Source: Paracoccus sigandri (GTDB lineage: Bacteria > Pseudomonadota > Alphaproteobacteria > Rhodobacterales > Rhodobacteraceae). Taken from it: 64,000 bases of DNA. The notes below the pieces were generated by a model. It had not been told where the DNA came from and ran no database searches. It saw only the letters and a list, made by a program, of their open reading frames with translations. Location of the stretch: positions 1-64,000 of the forward strand of contig NZ_QNRC01000013.1 in the NCBI RefSeq assembly GCF_003709565.1, written 5' to 3'. The stretch's first letter is position 1; the number at the start of each line of letters is the position of its first letter. A program made the position numbers and the translations under genes. Below are positions 34,746 to 42,064 of the stretch, piece after piece.

Positions 34746-36596
34746 TCATCCGCGCGCGTTGAAATGGTCATGAACCTTCTGCGCCATCGCGGCCGAGATC
34801 CCCTCGACCGCCTGCAGATCGGCCAGGCCCGCGCGGCTGACCGCCTTGGCGCTGCCGAAATGGGCCAGCAGGGCGCGCTTGCGGGCCGCGCCGATGCCGG
34901 CGATCTCGTCCAGCGGGTTGGCCATGACCGATTTCGCGCGGCGGGCGCGGTGGGTGCCGATGGCCCAACGATGCGCCTCATCCCGCAGGCGCTGGATGAA
35001 ATACAGCACCGGATCGTTCATCCGCAGCGCAAAGGGGGGCCGGCCGGGGCGGTGGAATTCCTCTTTGCCGTGATCGCGGTCCACGCCCTTCGCCACGCCG
35101 ATGACCGGGATGTCCTCGACCCCCAGATCGGCCAGGATGCCCTCGACCGCCGAGACCTGCCCCGCGCCGCCGTCGATCAGCAAGAGGTCCGGCCAGGCCT
35201 CGCTCTCGCGGTCGGGATCCTCTTTCAGCAGCCGGGTCAGGCGGCGGGTCAGCACCTCGCGCATCATGCCGAAGTCGTCGCCGGGGGTGATCTCGGTGCC
35301 CTTGATGTTGAACTTGCGATACTGGCTCTTGATGAAGCCCTCGGGGCCCGCGACGATCATGCCGCCGACGGCGTTCGTGCCCTGGATATGGCTGTTGTCA
35401 TAGACCTCGATCCGGCGCGGCGGGCCGGGCAGGTCGAAGGCCTGCGCCACGCCTTCCAGCAGCCGGATCTGCGCGGCGCTTTCCGACATGCGGCGGGCCA
35501 GGCTTTCGCGGGCATTGCGCAGCGCGTTCGTCACCAGCTCGAACTTCTCGCCGCGCCGGGGCACGCCGATGACGATGCGGCGCCCGGCGCGTTCCGACAG
35601 GACCTGGGCGGTCAGTTCGGGATCCTCGGGCGCGTCCGACAGCAGGATCATGCGCGGCGGCGGCTTGTCGTCATAGAATTGCAGCAGGAAGGCCTGCATC
35701 ACCTCGTCGGGCGATTCCGCCCCGCCCAGCCGCGGATAGAAGTCGCGGTTGCCCCAGCTCTGGTTGCCGCGGATGAAGAAGACCTGGACGCAGGCCTGCC
35801 CGCCTTCCATGTGCAGCGCGACGATATCGGCCTCGGCCACGCCGCGCGGATTGACCGCCTGCACCGACTGCACGGCGGTCAGCGCCTTGATCCGGTCGCG
35901 CAGCGCGGCGGCGCGCTCGTATTCCATCGCCTCGGCCGCCTCGGCCATCTCGGCCGCCAGGGCGGACTGGATCGCGGTGGTCTTGCCGCGCAGGAACCGT
36001 TCCGCGTCAGAGACCAGCGTGGCGTAATCCTCTTGCGAGATGCGGCCCACGCAGGGCGCGCTGCAGCGCTTGATCTGATACAGCAGGCAGGGCCGGGTGC
36101 GCGATTCGAAGACCGAATCCGTACAGTTGCGCAGCAGGAACACCCGCTGCAACTGGTTCAGCGTCCGGTTCACCGCCCCGGCGCTGGCGAAGGGGCCGTA
36201 ATAGTCGCCCTTCTCGGACTTCGCGCCGCGATGCTTCTTGATCTGCGGGAAGGCATGGCTTTTCGCCACCAGGATGTTCGGGAAGGACTTGTCGTCGCGC
36301 AGAAGCACGTTGTAGCGCGGCTTCAGCTGCTTGATCAGGTTCTGCTCCAGCAGCAGCGCCTCGGTCTCGGTGCGCGTGGTCAGGAACATCATGCTGGCGG
36401 TCTCGCGGATCATCCGCGCGATCCGCGCCGAATGCCCCGAGGGGCGCGCATAGTTCGACACCCGCGCCTTCAGGTCCCGCGCCTTGCCGACATAGAGAAC
36501 CGCGCCCTGCCCATCCAGCATCCGATAGACGCCGGGGCTGCCGTCGAGCGTGCGAAGATAATCCTGGATCAGCGCGTGGCCGGTCTTCTGGGTCAT
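34746..36596 (-). CDS. uvrC: Excinuclease ABC subunit C
   Basis: 616 aa from the ATG at 36596. UvrC makes both incisions in nucleotide excision repair. GIY-YIG domain at the start ([31 protein letters not shown]), a Cys-containing middle ([20 protein letters not shown]), the UVR domain (ALRDRIKAL region), the RNase H-like domain ([27 protein letters not shown] and [13 protein letters not shown]) and C-terminal helix-hairpin-helix repeats ([25 protein letters not shown]). An open frame upstream adds about 90 residues without family similarity, so I start at MTQKTGHAL. Confidence 0.96.
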   Translation of the reverse strand: MTQKTGHALIQDYLRTLDGSPGVYRMLDGQGAVLYVGKARDLKARVSNYARPSGHSARIARMIRETASMMFLTTRTETEALLLEQNLIKQLKPRYNVLLRDDKSFPNILVAKSHAFPQIKKHRGAKSEKGDYYGPFASAGAVNRTLNQLQRVFLLRNCTDSVFESRTRPCLLYQIKRCSAPCVGRISQEDYATLVSDAERFLRGKTTAIQSALAAEMAEAAEAMEYERAAALRDRIKALTAVQSVQAVNPRGVAEADIVALHMEGGQACVQVFFIRGNQSWGNRDFYPRLGGAESPDEVMQAFLLQFYDDKPPPRMILLSDAPEDPELTAQVLSERAGRRIVIGVPRRGEKFELVTNALRNARESLARRMSESAAQIRLLEGVAQAFDLPGPPRRIEVYDNSHIQGTNAVGGMIVAGPEGFIKSQYRKFNIKGTEITPGDDFGMMREVLTRRLTRLLKEDPDRESEAWPDLLLIDGGAGQVSAVEGILADLGVEDIPVIGVAKGVDRDHGKEEFHRPGRPPFALRMNDPVLYFIQRLRDEAHRWAIGTHRARRAKSVMANPLDEIAGIGAARKRALLAHFGSAKAVSRAGLADLQAVEGISAAMAQKVHDHFNARG

Positions 36597-36896
36597 GGTG
36601 TCAAGAAAGTGATTCTTTGCACTGGCTGCAAGTTCCGGCGTGCGATTGCAAGGGTTAAGGTTTCCACCGAACATGTGGATAACTCTGTGGGCGAGTTGTG
36701 AGCCGCAGGCGCTTCGTCCAATGATCGTTACATTCCTGTAGCATTGCCCAGAAAATAGGCAGCAAAATACCGCGTTGTTTCGCAACGATTTTTTATGTGA
36801 TCGCCGCAAGGGACTGAAATTGCGCCCAGATTCCGCGGGCCGGGGAATCTGTCCCGCCAACGGTGGACAAAGATGCGCGCCATCCGCATTTCCGGC
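36597..36896. other. Non-coding region with a DnaA-box-like site
   Basis: 300 bases without a gene, A+T richer than the flanks. At 36674-36682 the plus strand reads TGTGGATAA, the exact complement of the DnaA-box consensus TTATCCACA. A second, weaker TGTGG follows within 10 bases. A single good box is not an origin; it might regulate uvrC by DnaA or be chance. Confidence 0.4.
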
Positions 36897-37688
36897 CTAT
36901 TCGCGCCCCAGGATGTCGGGGGTGCGCCAGCCCAGATGCTGGCCGCCATCGACGCAGATCAGCTGCCCCGTGACCGCCCTGGCGTCCAGCAGATATCCCA
37001 GCGCGGCGGTCACGTCCTGGGGATCGGCGCCGCGCTGAAGGATGGTCGCGGCGCGTTGCGCGGCGAAATGCGCCGGGGTCTGGCGGGCGCCGATCATGGT
37101 CGGGCCGGGACCGATCGCATTGACGCGGATCGCCGGGGCCAGGGCCTGCGCGGCGGTGCGGGTCAGCGACCACAGCCCGGCCTTGGCCAGCGAATAGGTC
37201 ATGAATTCCGGCGTCGGCTTCAGCACCCGCTGATCGACCATGTTGACGACCAGCCCGGTCGCCACCGGCTCGCCCGCCTCGGCGCCCACCGGAGCGGCCT
37301 GCGCGGCGAAGGACTGGATCAGCTGGAACGGCGCCCGCAGGTTCGAGCCGAGATGCCGGTCCCAGCTCTCCATCGTGGCGCTGCGGATACTGTCATAGTC
37401 GAAGATCGAGGCGTTGTTGACCAGCACCGACAGCCGCCCCAGCGCCCCCGCGACCCGCGGCACCAGCGCGGCGGCGGCGTCAGTGTCCAGCAGGTCGGCC
37501 CGGAATACCTCTGCGCGCACGCCCATCGCCCGCGCCTCGGCCGCCGTCTCCTCGGCCTCGGCCTCCGAACGGTCGTAATGGATCGCCACGTCATGCCCGC
37601 GCCCGGCCAGGTACAGCGCCATGGCCCGGCCCAGCCGCCGCGCGGCACCTGTGACCAGCGCCACCCCGCGCGGCTCAGCGGCGGCCAT
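36897..37688 (-). CDS. Short-chain dehydrogenase/reductase, FolM/pteridine-reductase-like
   Basis: 263 aa. NAD(P)-binding Rossmann fold. TGAARRLGRAMALYLAGRGHDVAIHYDRS has the TGxxRRxG variant typical of pteridine reductases and FolM; VNNASIFDYD is the NNA motif, and the catalytic tyrosine and lysine are in YSLAKAG. It ends TGQLICVDGGQHLGW. Likely reduces dihydropterins or dihydrofolate, but general SDR substrates cannot be excluded. It starts 14 bases inside the preceding tiny gene. Confidence 0.85.
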   Translation of the reverse strand: MAAAEPRGVALVTGAARRLGRAMALYLAGRGHDVAIHYDRSEAEAEETAAEARAMGVRAEVFRADLLDTDAAAALVPRVAGALGRLSVLVNNASIFDYDSIRSATMESWDRHLGSNLRAPFQLIQSFAAQAAPVGAEAGEPVATGLVVNMVDQRVLKPTPEFMTYSLAKAGLWSLTRTAAQALAPAIRVNAIGPGPTMIGARQTPAHFAAQRAATILQRGADPQDVTAALGYLLDARAVTGQLICVDGGQHLGWRTPDILGRE

Positions 37689-37797
37689 TGCGCGAGATTC
37701 CCAGAAGCCAGGCCACGGCCCGGCGGAAGCGCGGCCCGGCGACGATGGCCATGACGATCATCACCACCAGGAAGACGAGAACGGCGCGAATGCTCAT
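37675..37797 (-). CDS. 40-aa single-pass membrane peptide
   Basis: 40 aa: MSIRAVLVFLVVMIVMAIVAGPRFRRAVAWLLGISRNGRR, written here in overlapping parts as a helix MSIRAVLVFLVVMIVMAIVA and a basic tail. Its ATG overlaps the S49 peptidase stop (ATGA) and its end overlaps the SDR start by 14 bases. This coupling, and absence of any other start for the gap, make it likely real. Function unknown. Confidence 0.6.
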   Translation of the reverse strand: MSIRAVLVFLVVMIVMAIVAGPRFRRAVAWLLGISRNGRR

Positions 37798-38588
37798 CCG
37801 CCCGCTCCGAAGCGCGCGAAGGCGGCGCGTTCCTCGGCCGCATCCAGCACCGCCCCGGCCGACAGCCCGATCCGGCGCAGCCACGGCTGGCGGGCGCCAT
37901 AGACCAGGAAGCGGGTCTTGTCGCCATGCAGCGCCTTCATCTTCGGCACCAGATGGGCGATCCCGTCGGCCAGGCCCAGCTCGACCGCCTGCCGCCCGGC
38001 CCAGAACTCGCCGGTGAACAGGTCGCGCCCCTCGGCCAGCCGCTGGCCGCGCCGGGCAGTGACGTGATCCTTGAAGGCCTGGTGGATCGGCTCCAGGATG
38101 CCGCGCAGCCGCTCCACATCCTCGGGCTTCTCGGGGCGGAACGGGTCCAGCGTCGATTTCGAGCGCCCGGCCGTATGCACCCGCCGCTCGATCCCCCAGC
38201 GGGCGATCAGGTCCTGGAACCCGAACCCCGCCGAGATCACCCCGATCGAGCCCAGGATCGAGCTGTCATCGGCCCAGATCCGGTCGGCCGCACAGGCCAG
38301 CCAGTAACCGCCCGAGGCGGCGACATCCTCGACGAAGGCATGGACGGGGATCTCGCGCTCCTCCGCCAGCCGCCGGATCCGCGCGGCGATCAGCGAGGAC
38401 TGGACCGGAGAGCCGCCGGGCGAATTGATCACCAGCGCCACGGCCACCGGCTTGCCGCGGCGGAAGGCGCGCTCGATCACCGGGGCCAGCGCGACATCGG
38501 ACAGCCCGCCACGGGCCGCCCCGCCGATCGCGCCCTGCAACCGGATGACCGCCACGCGGGGCCCTGAATTCAGAAAGGGAATACGCAT
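37794..38588 (-). CDS. S49-family (SppA/SohB-like) serine peptidase
   Basis: 264 aa, the single-domain bacterial form of signal peptide peptidase. The catalytic serine is in VEDVAASGGYWLACAADRIWA, and the general-base lysine in TAGRSKSTLDPF. NSPGGSPVQSSLIAARIRRL is the conserved strand-loop before it. The N-terminus shows no clear membrane anchor, so it may be cytosolic or weakly associated. First gene of a coupled set with the 40-aa peptide and the SDR. Confidence 0.9.
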   Translation of the reverse strand: MRIPFLNSGPRVAVIRLQGAIGGAARGGLSDVALAPVIERAFRRGKPVAVALVINSPGGSPVQSSLIAARIRRLAEEREIPVHAFVEDVAASGGYWLACAADRIWADDSSILGSIGVISAGFGFQDLIARWGIERRVHTAGRSKSTLDPFRPEKPEDVERLRGILEPIHQAFKDHVTARRGQRLAEGRDLFTGEFWAGRQAVELGLADGIAHLVPKMKALHGDKTRFLVYGARQPWLRRIGLSAGAVLDAAEERAAFARFGAGG

Positions 38589-38664
38589 GGCACAGACATA
38601 GCCGCAGCCCCGCGCGCCCACAAGCATTCCCGCAAGCCCCGCCCCATCGCGCGGCCGCTTTCAT

Positions 38665-38692
38665 CTTGGCCCAAATATCCCCGCCGGAGGCA
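38665..38692 (-). repeat. Rhodobacteraceae-type intergenic element
   Basis: Minus strand: GCCTCCGGCGGGGATATTTG followed by GGCCAAGATG. A diverged copy, GCCTCCGGCGGGGGTATTTG, forms the left arm of the large hairpin at 22714-22778. I recall this string as very frequent between genes in Rhodobacterales genomes, which supports the taxonomic guess. Confidence 0.55.
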
Positions 38693-38753
38693 TCCCGCCC
38701 TGGCCGCCCGCCCGGGGGCCCGACGACCGGGCGCGACCGCCGCCTGCCAGGGA

Positions 38754-39779
38754 TCACTCCCGCGCGGCGCGAATCGTGTCGCCGGGAATGACCGTGGGGG
38801 TCAGCGCGACGATCCGGTCGGGCGGCGCGACATCCTTGCCCGCCACGATCCGGGCCGCGCGCCGGCCGATCTCGACCCGCCGCGCATCGGTCGTGGTCAG
38901 CCGCACCGGCAGCCCGTCCAGCAGGTCGACGCCGTTGAAGCCCGCAAGGCCGATCCGCTCGGGGATGTCATAGCCCTTGTCCAGGCAGTAGAGCAGCCCG
39001 CCCGCCCCGATCATGTCGTTGGAATAATAGATGAAATCCAGGTCGGGCGCGCGGGTCAGGATCCGCTCGGTCAGTTCGCGCCCCTTCAGCAGCGACGAGC
39101 CGCCCTGGTAATATTCGCGCGCCTCCAGGTGGAGCCCGGCCTCGGCCAGGCGCTCCTCGAAGCCCACCAGCCGCTTGCGGGCGCGATGGTCCTCGGGCAT
39201 GTGGGTGCCGACGAAGCCGATGCGGCGATAGCCGGCGGCCAGGATGCGCTCGGCCATCTCGCGGCCGGCGCGGATATGCGAGATGCCGACCAGCGTGTCG
39301 ATCCCCTCGCCGTCGACATCCATGATCTCGACCACCGGAATGCCCGCGCTTTCAAGCATCGCGCGCGCCGCCTTGCTGTGTTCCAGCCCGGCAAGGATCA
39401 CCCCCGAGGGCCGCCAGGACAGCATGTCATAGAGCACCATCTCCTCGCGCGCGGGCGAATAGTTCGTCACCCCGACCACCGGCTGCAGCCCGGTATCGTC
39501 CAGCTCGGCCGAGATCCCGCCCAGCACGTCGGGAAAGACCAGGTTCGACAGCGACGGAATCACCACCGCGACCAGGTTGACCCGCTGACTGGCCAGCCCG
39601 CCGGCGATCTTGTTGGGCACGTAACCCAGCGTCTTGGCGGCGGTCAGCACCTTCTCGCGCGTGGCGGCAGAGACGTCGCCGCGATTGCGCAACACGCGGC
39701 TGACGGTCATTTCCGAAACCCCCGACGCCTCGGAGACATCACGCAGGGTCAGGGGGCGGCGAGGGCGGGAAGGGGTCAT
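38754..39779 (-). CDS. LacI-family transcriptional regulator (GntR gluconate-type)
   Basis: 341 aa. N-terminal LacI helix-turn-helix LTLRDVSEASGVSEMTVSRVLRNRGDVSAATREKVLTAAKTLGYVPNKIAGGLAS, followed by a periplasmic-binding-protein-like sugar domain (LVAVVIPSLSNLVFPDVLGGISAEL, IGFVGTHMPEDHRARKRLVGFEERL, DFIYYSNDMIGAGGLLYCLD). The pattern is closest to gluconate-utilisation repressors. No sugar genes are adjacent, so its targets lie elsewhere. Start at MTPSRPRRPL. Confidence 0.88.
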   Translation of the reverse strand: MTPSRPRRPLTLRDVSEASGVSEMTVSRVLRNRGDVSAATREKVLTAAKTLGYVPNKIAGGLASQRVNLVAVVIPSLSNLVFPDVLGGISAELDDTGLQPVVGVTNYSPAREEMVLYDMLSWRPSGVILAGLEHSKAARAMLESAGIPVVEIMDVDGEGIDTLVGISHIRAGREMAERILAAGYRRIGFVGTHMPEDHRARKRLVGFEERLAEAGLHLEAREYYQGGSSLLKGRELTERILTRAPDLDFIYYSNDMIGAGGLLYCLDKGYDIPERIGLAGFNGVDLLDGLPVRLTTTDARRVEIGRRAARIVAGKDVAPPDRIVALTPTVIPGDTIRAARE

Positions 39780-39879
39780 GATCGAACGCTGCTGATAAAG
39801 AACATCATGAATGTTAGCGGAGCGCAGGGGGCGCGACAACCTTGCCAAAGCGTCGAACTGCGGTCAAAAGGGCAACGGC

Positions 39880-39956
39880 GGCCCCGTGGCTCAACTGGAT
39901 AGAGCAGCCCCCTCCTAAGGGGCAGGTTGCAGGTTCGAATCCTGCCGGGGTCACCA
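39880..39956 (+). tRNA. tRNA-Arg (anticodon CCT), probable phage attachment gene
   Basis: 77 bases folding as a full cloverleaf: acceptor GGCCCCG with CGGGGTC, D stem GCTC/GAGC, anticodon stem GCCCC/GGGGC with loop CTCCTAA (anticodon CCT, reads AGG), T stem GCAGG/CCTGC with TTCGAAT loop, and encoded CCA. An integrase gene ends 6 bases downstream, so the 3' part of this tRNA is almost certainly the left attachment site. The matching right copy would be beyond the window. Confidence 0.95.
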
Positions 39957-39961
39957 TAAAA

Positions 39962-41005
39962 TCAACCACTTACATTGCTTGAGGGGGTTTGTACTTTGGT
40001 TCGCTGAACCGAAGACCTGATTCCAAACTCCAGAGCGCCCGCCGCCTTGCGCAGATGATCGGGCGAAAACTTGGCATATGTGCTGCGCGTCACCGCAGGA
40101 TTCGTATGCCCGAGATACTGCGCGATCTCTTCCATCGGCACCCCCGCCTCGGCCATGAACCGCCCGGCCGTCCGGCGCAAATCATGCGGCGTGCAGTGAT
40201 CGATGCCACTGCGGGCGACGGCGGCATTGAACCCGGTTTTGATCGACCCGACGCGCCGCCCGCCCCATTCGATAACATATCGCGAAAGCGCGGCCTCCCT
40301 CGCCGGCATCAGCGCCGCCATCAGCGTGTCGTTGATCGGGACGGTCGCCCTGCCCTTTCTCGGGCCGATATCATTCGTGGCTAGCTTGATGAGCCGCCGA
40401 TCGATATCCACCCTGTCCCACGTCAGCTCCAGCAGCGCACCGATCCGGCCGGCGGTGGTCAGCATCAGCAGCATCGCCAGCCGGATATGCGGCTCACCTG
40501 CCGCCGCCAGCAGCTCTCCAACCTCATCCTGCGATAGGTATCGCTCGCGCGGCGGCGGCGTCTGGGGCATCTCGATCCGCGGCGCCAAGGGGATCAGGCG
40601 TGACTTTGCAGCCCACAACAGGCTGGTGCGCAGACAGCCCAGCTCGGTCCTGATCGTCGCGTCCTTCCGCCCTTCTGCCCGACGCGCGGCGATGAAGGCG
40701 CGGCAGTCCTCAACAGTGACCTGATCTGGCGTGAAATGACCAAAGTAAGGCAAGACGTTCTTGCCTGTCTGGGCGAGTTTTGCCGCCTGCCTGCGTCCCT
40801 CGACCTCGGTCTGATAGGCTGACCAGATCTGTTCCACCGTGATCCCTGCCGAGGGCGCGGTCTGGCAAATAATTACCTCTCGTGCTTCGCGCTCGGCGTC
40901 CTTTTGCGTGTGTGCCGCAAGGCGATAACGTCGCCGCGTTCCATCGTCGTTGTTCCACATGACGACGAAGCGGCCATTGAGTCGGCCGATTCGATAATCC
41001 CGCAT
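39962..41005 (-). CDS. Tyrosine recombinase (phage integrase)
   Basis: 347 aa. An N-terminal arm/core-binding SAM-like domain (ITVEQIWSAYQTEVEGRRQAAKLAQ) is followed by the catalytic domain: first arginine in TTAGRIGALLELTWDRVD, the HDLRRTAG box, GHTN and the nucleophilic tyrosine in AVTRSTYAKFSPDHL. It points at tRNA-Arg and should drive integration there. GGAGG lies 7 bases before the ATG, inside the xis-like gene, which overlaps this one by 133 bases. Confidence 0.95.
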   Translation of the reverse strand: MRDYRIGRLNGRFVVMWNNDDGTRRRYRLAAHTQKDAEREAREVIICQTAPSAGITVEQIWSAYQTEVEGRRQAAKLAQTGKNVLPYFGHFTPDQVTVEDCRAFIAARRAEGRKDATIRTELGCLRTSLLWAAKSRLIPLAPRIEMPQTPPPRERYLSQDEVGELLAAAGEPHIRLAMLLMLTTAGRIGALLELTWDRVDIDRRLIKLATNDIGPRKGRATVPINDTLMAALMPAREAALSRYVIEWGGRRVGSIKTGFNAAVARSGIDHCTPHDLRRTAGRFMAEAGVPMEEIAQYLGHTNPAVTRSTYAKFSPDHLRKAAGALEFGIRSSVQRTKVQTPSSNVSG

Positions 41006-41154
41006 TCGTAATCCTCCACGGTTTTATGGGTGACGCGGAGCATGCGTCCGACTCTGAACGCGGGCAACTGCCCTGTGCGAATCATGCTACGGACAGTCTC
41101 GCCGCTACAGCCCCAGCGGGCAGCCAATTCATCGGGGGTCCATGGCCTCGCCAT
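40873..41154 (-). CDS. Excisionase-like helix-turn-helix protein
   Basis: 93 aa. Residues 4-50 are a MerR/excisionase-type winged helix: WTPDELAARWGCSGETVRSMIRTGQLPAFRVGRMLRVTHKTVEDYE. AGGAGGTGAT precedes the ATG, a near-perfect ribosome binding site. The tail (from about residue 51) is low in structure and is encoded by DNA that also encodes the first 44 residues of the integrase in another frame. Probably the directionality factor for excision. Confidence 0.75.
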   Translation of the reverse strand: MARPWTPDELAARWGCSGETVRSMIRTGQLPAFRVGRMLRVTHKTVEDYECGIIESADSMAASSSCGTTTMERGDVIALRHTRKRTPSAKHER

Positions 41155-41870
41155 CAGAACATCACCTCCTGTCGTGCATCGATCCGGTCCATCCACCGGA
41201 AATCCGGATATTGCCTCGCCTCGCCCGACCCGCGCGGATCGCGCTTGTCCCAGACGAACCATGCGTTGCGTTGCGGCGGGCTCCCCTCGCCGGTGAAATC
41301 CAGCTTCCACCGCATCAGGTAGCACCAGCTGAATGGATGCCGGTCCAGCAGATCGCCTAGCCCGTTGGCGCGCGCCGCAGGCCAATCCCAGGACAGCAGC
41401 AATGCCAGGTAATCCCACCCTGGCAGATCGAGCGTGTGGCGCAGCCAGCGGCCCTTGCCGTCGCGCGCGTTGATCTCGCAGAAAGGTGGATTCGTGATGA
41501 TCGCCCGCGCCGGGCTGCGTTTCGCCTCATAGAAATCCGCCACGGTGCTGTCGGGACAGCCCCGGTCGATTAGGTCCGAGGCAATGCATCGCACGCCCAT
41601 GGCGCGGATCTCGCGGACCAGCGCGCCGTCACCGCAGGCCGGTTCCCACACACCCCAGCAGTCGCGAATGCGCTGGCCGTCATAGGCGAACAGCGCCCGG
41701 ATCGCCTCGGGCTGGCCGGTAGTATAGAAATCCTCGGCGCGGCGCGCGGCGACTGCCTTCGGTTTTTCCTGTTCCGGCAGGTCGGGGAACATGCCCGGCG
41801 CCGCCTGCACGCGCCTGGCCTTGCCGCTGATGGCCCGGAACAGGGGCTTGGCGGATGGGGCGCGGGTCAT
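41154..41870 (-). CDS. Phage DNA adenine-type methyltransferase
   Basis: 238 aa. SAM-binding region VWEPACGDGALVREIRAMGVRCIASDLIDRG and catalytic NPPF motif in AIITNPPFCEINARDG, the pattern of N6-adenine (or N4-cytosine) methyltransferases. No endonuclease partner is adjacent, so it is likely an orphan that protects phage DNA or regulates. It is joined by 4-base overlap to the upstream 65-aa gene and by TGATG to the xis-like gene. Confidence 0.85.
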   Translation of the reverse strand: MTRAPSAKPLFRAISGKARRVQAAPGMFPDLPEQEKPKAVAARRAEDFYTTGQPEAIRALFAYDGQRIRDCWGVWEPACGDGALVREIRAMGVRCIASDLIDRGCPDSTVADFYEAKRSPARAIITNPPFCEINARDGKGRWLRHTLDLPGWDYLALLLSWDWPAARANGLGDLLDRHPFSWCYLMRWKLDFTGEGSPPQRNAWFVWDKRDPRGSGEARQYPDFRWMDRIDARQEVMF

Positions 41871-42064
41871 TTCACCATCCCCTCGCCCGGCGTCTCTGTC
41901 GAATAGATCTCCCGCCGCAGCTCCACTGGCATCGAAAACACGAACTGTCGGATGGCATCGACCGACCATTTCGTGCGCTCGGCGATATCCTCGACCCCGA
42001 AGCCCTCGGACAGGGCGTCGAGGATGCGTTCCTGCTGCCAGTCTTTGAGGGTGGGGGCGGTCAT
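41867..42064 (-). CDS. 65-aa helix-turn-helix-like phage protein
   Basis: 65 aa. LKDWQQERILDALSEGFGVEDIAERTKWSVDAIRQFVFSMP has the spacing of a homeodomain-like/sigma-type helix-turn-helix (DIAERTKWSVDAIRQFV). It sits between the two methyltransferase genes with 4-base overlaps on both sides. It may regulate or assist them; specific role unknown. Confidence 0.65.
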   Translation of the reverse strand: MTAPTLKDWQQERILDALSEGFGVEDIAERTKWSVDAIRQFVFSMPVELRREIYSTETPGEGMVK

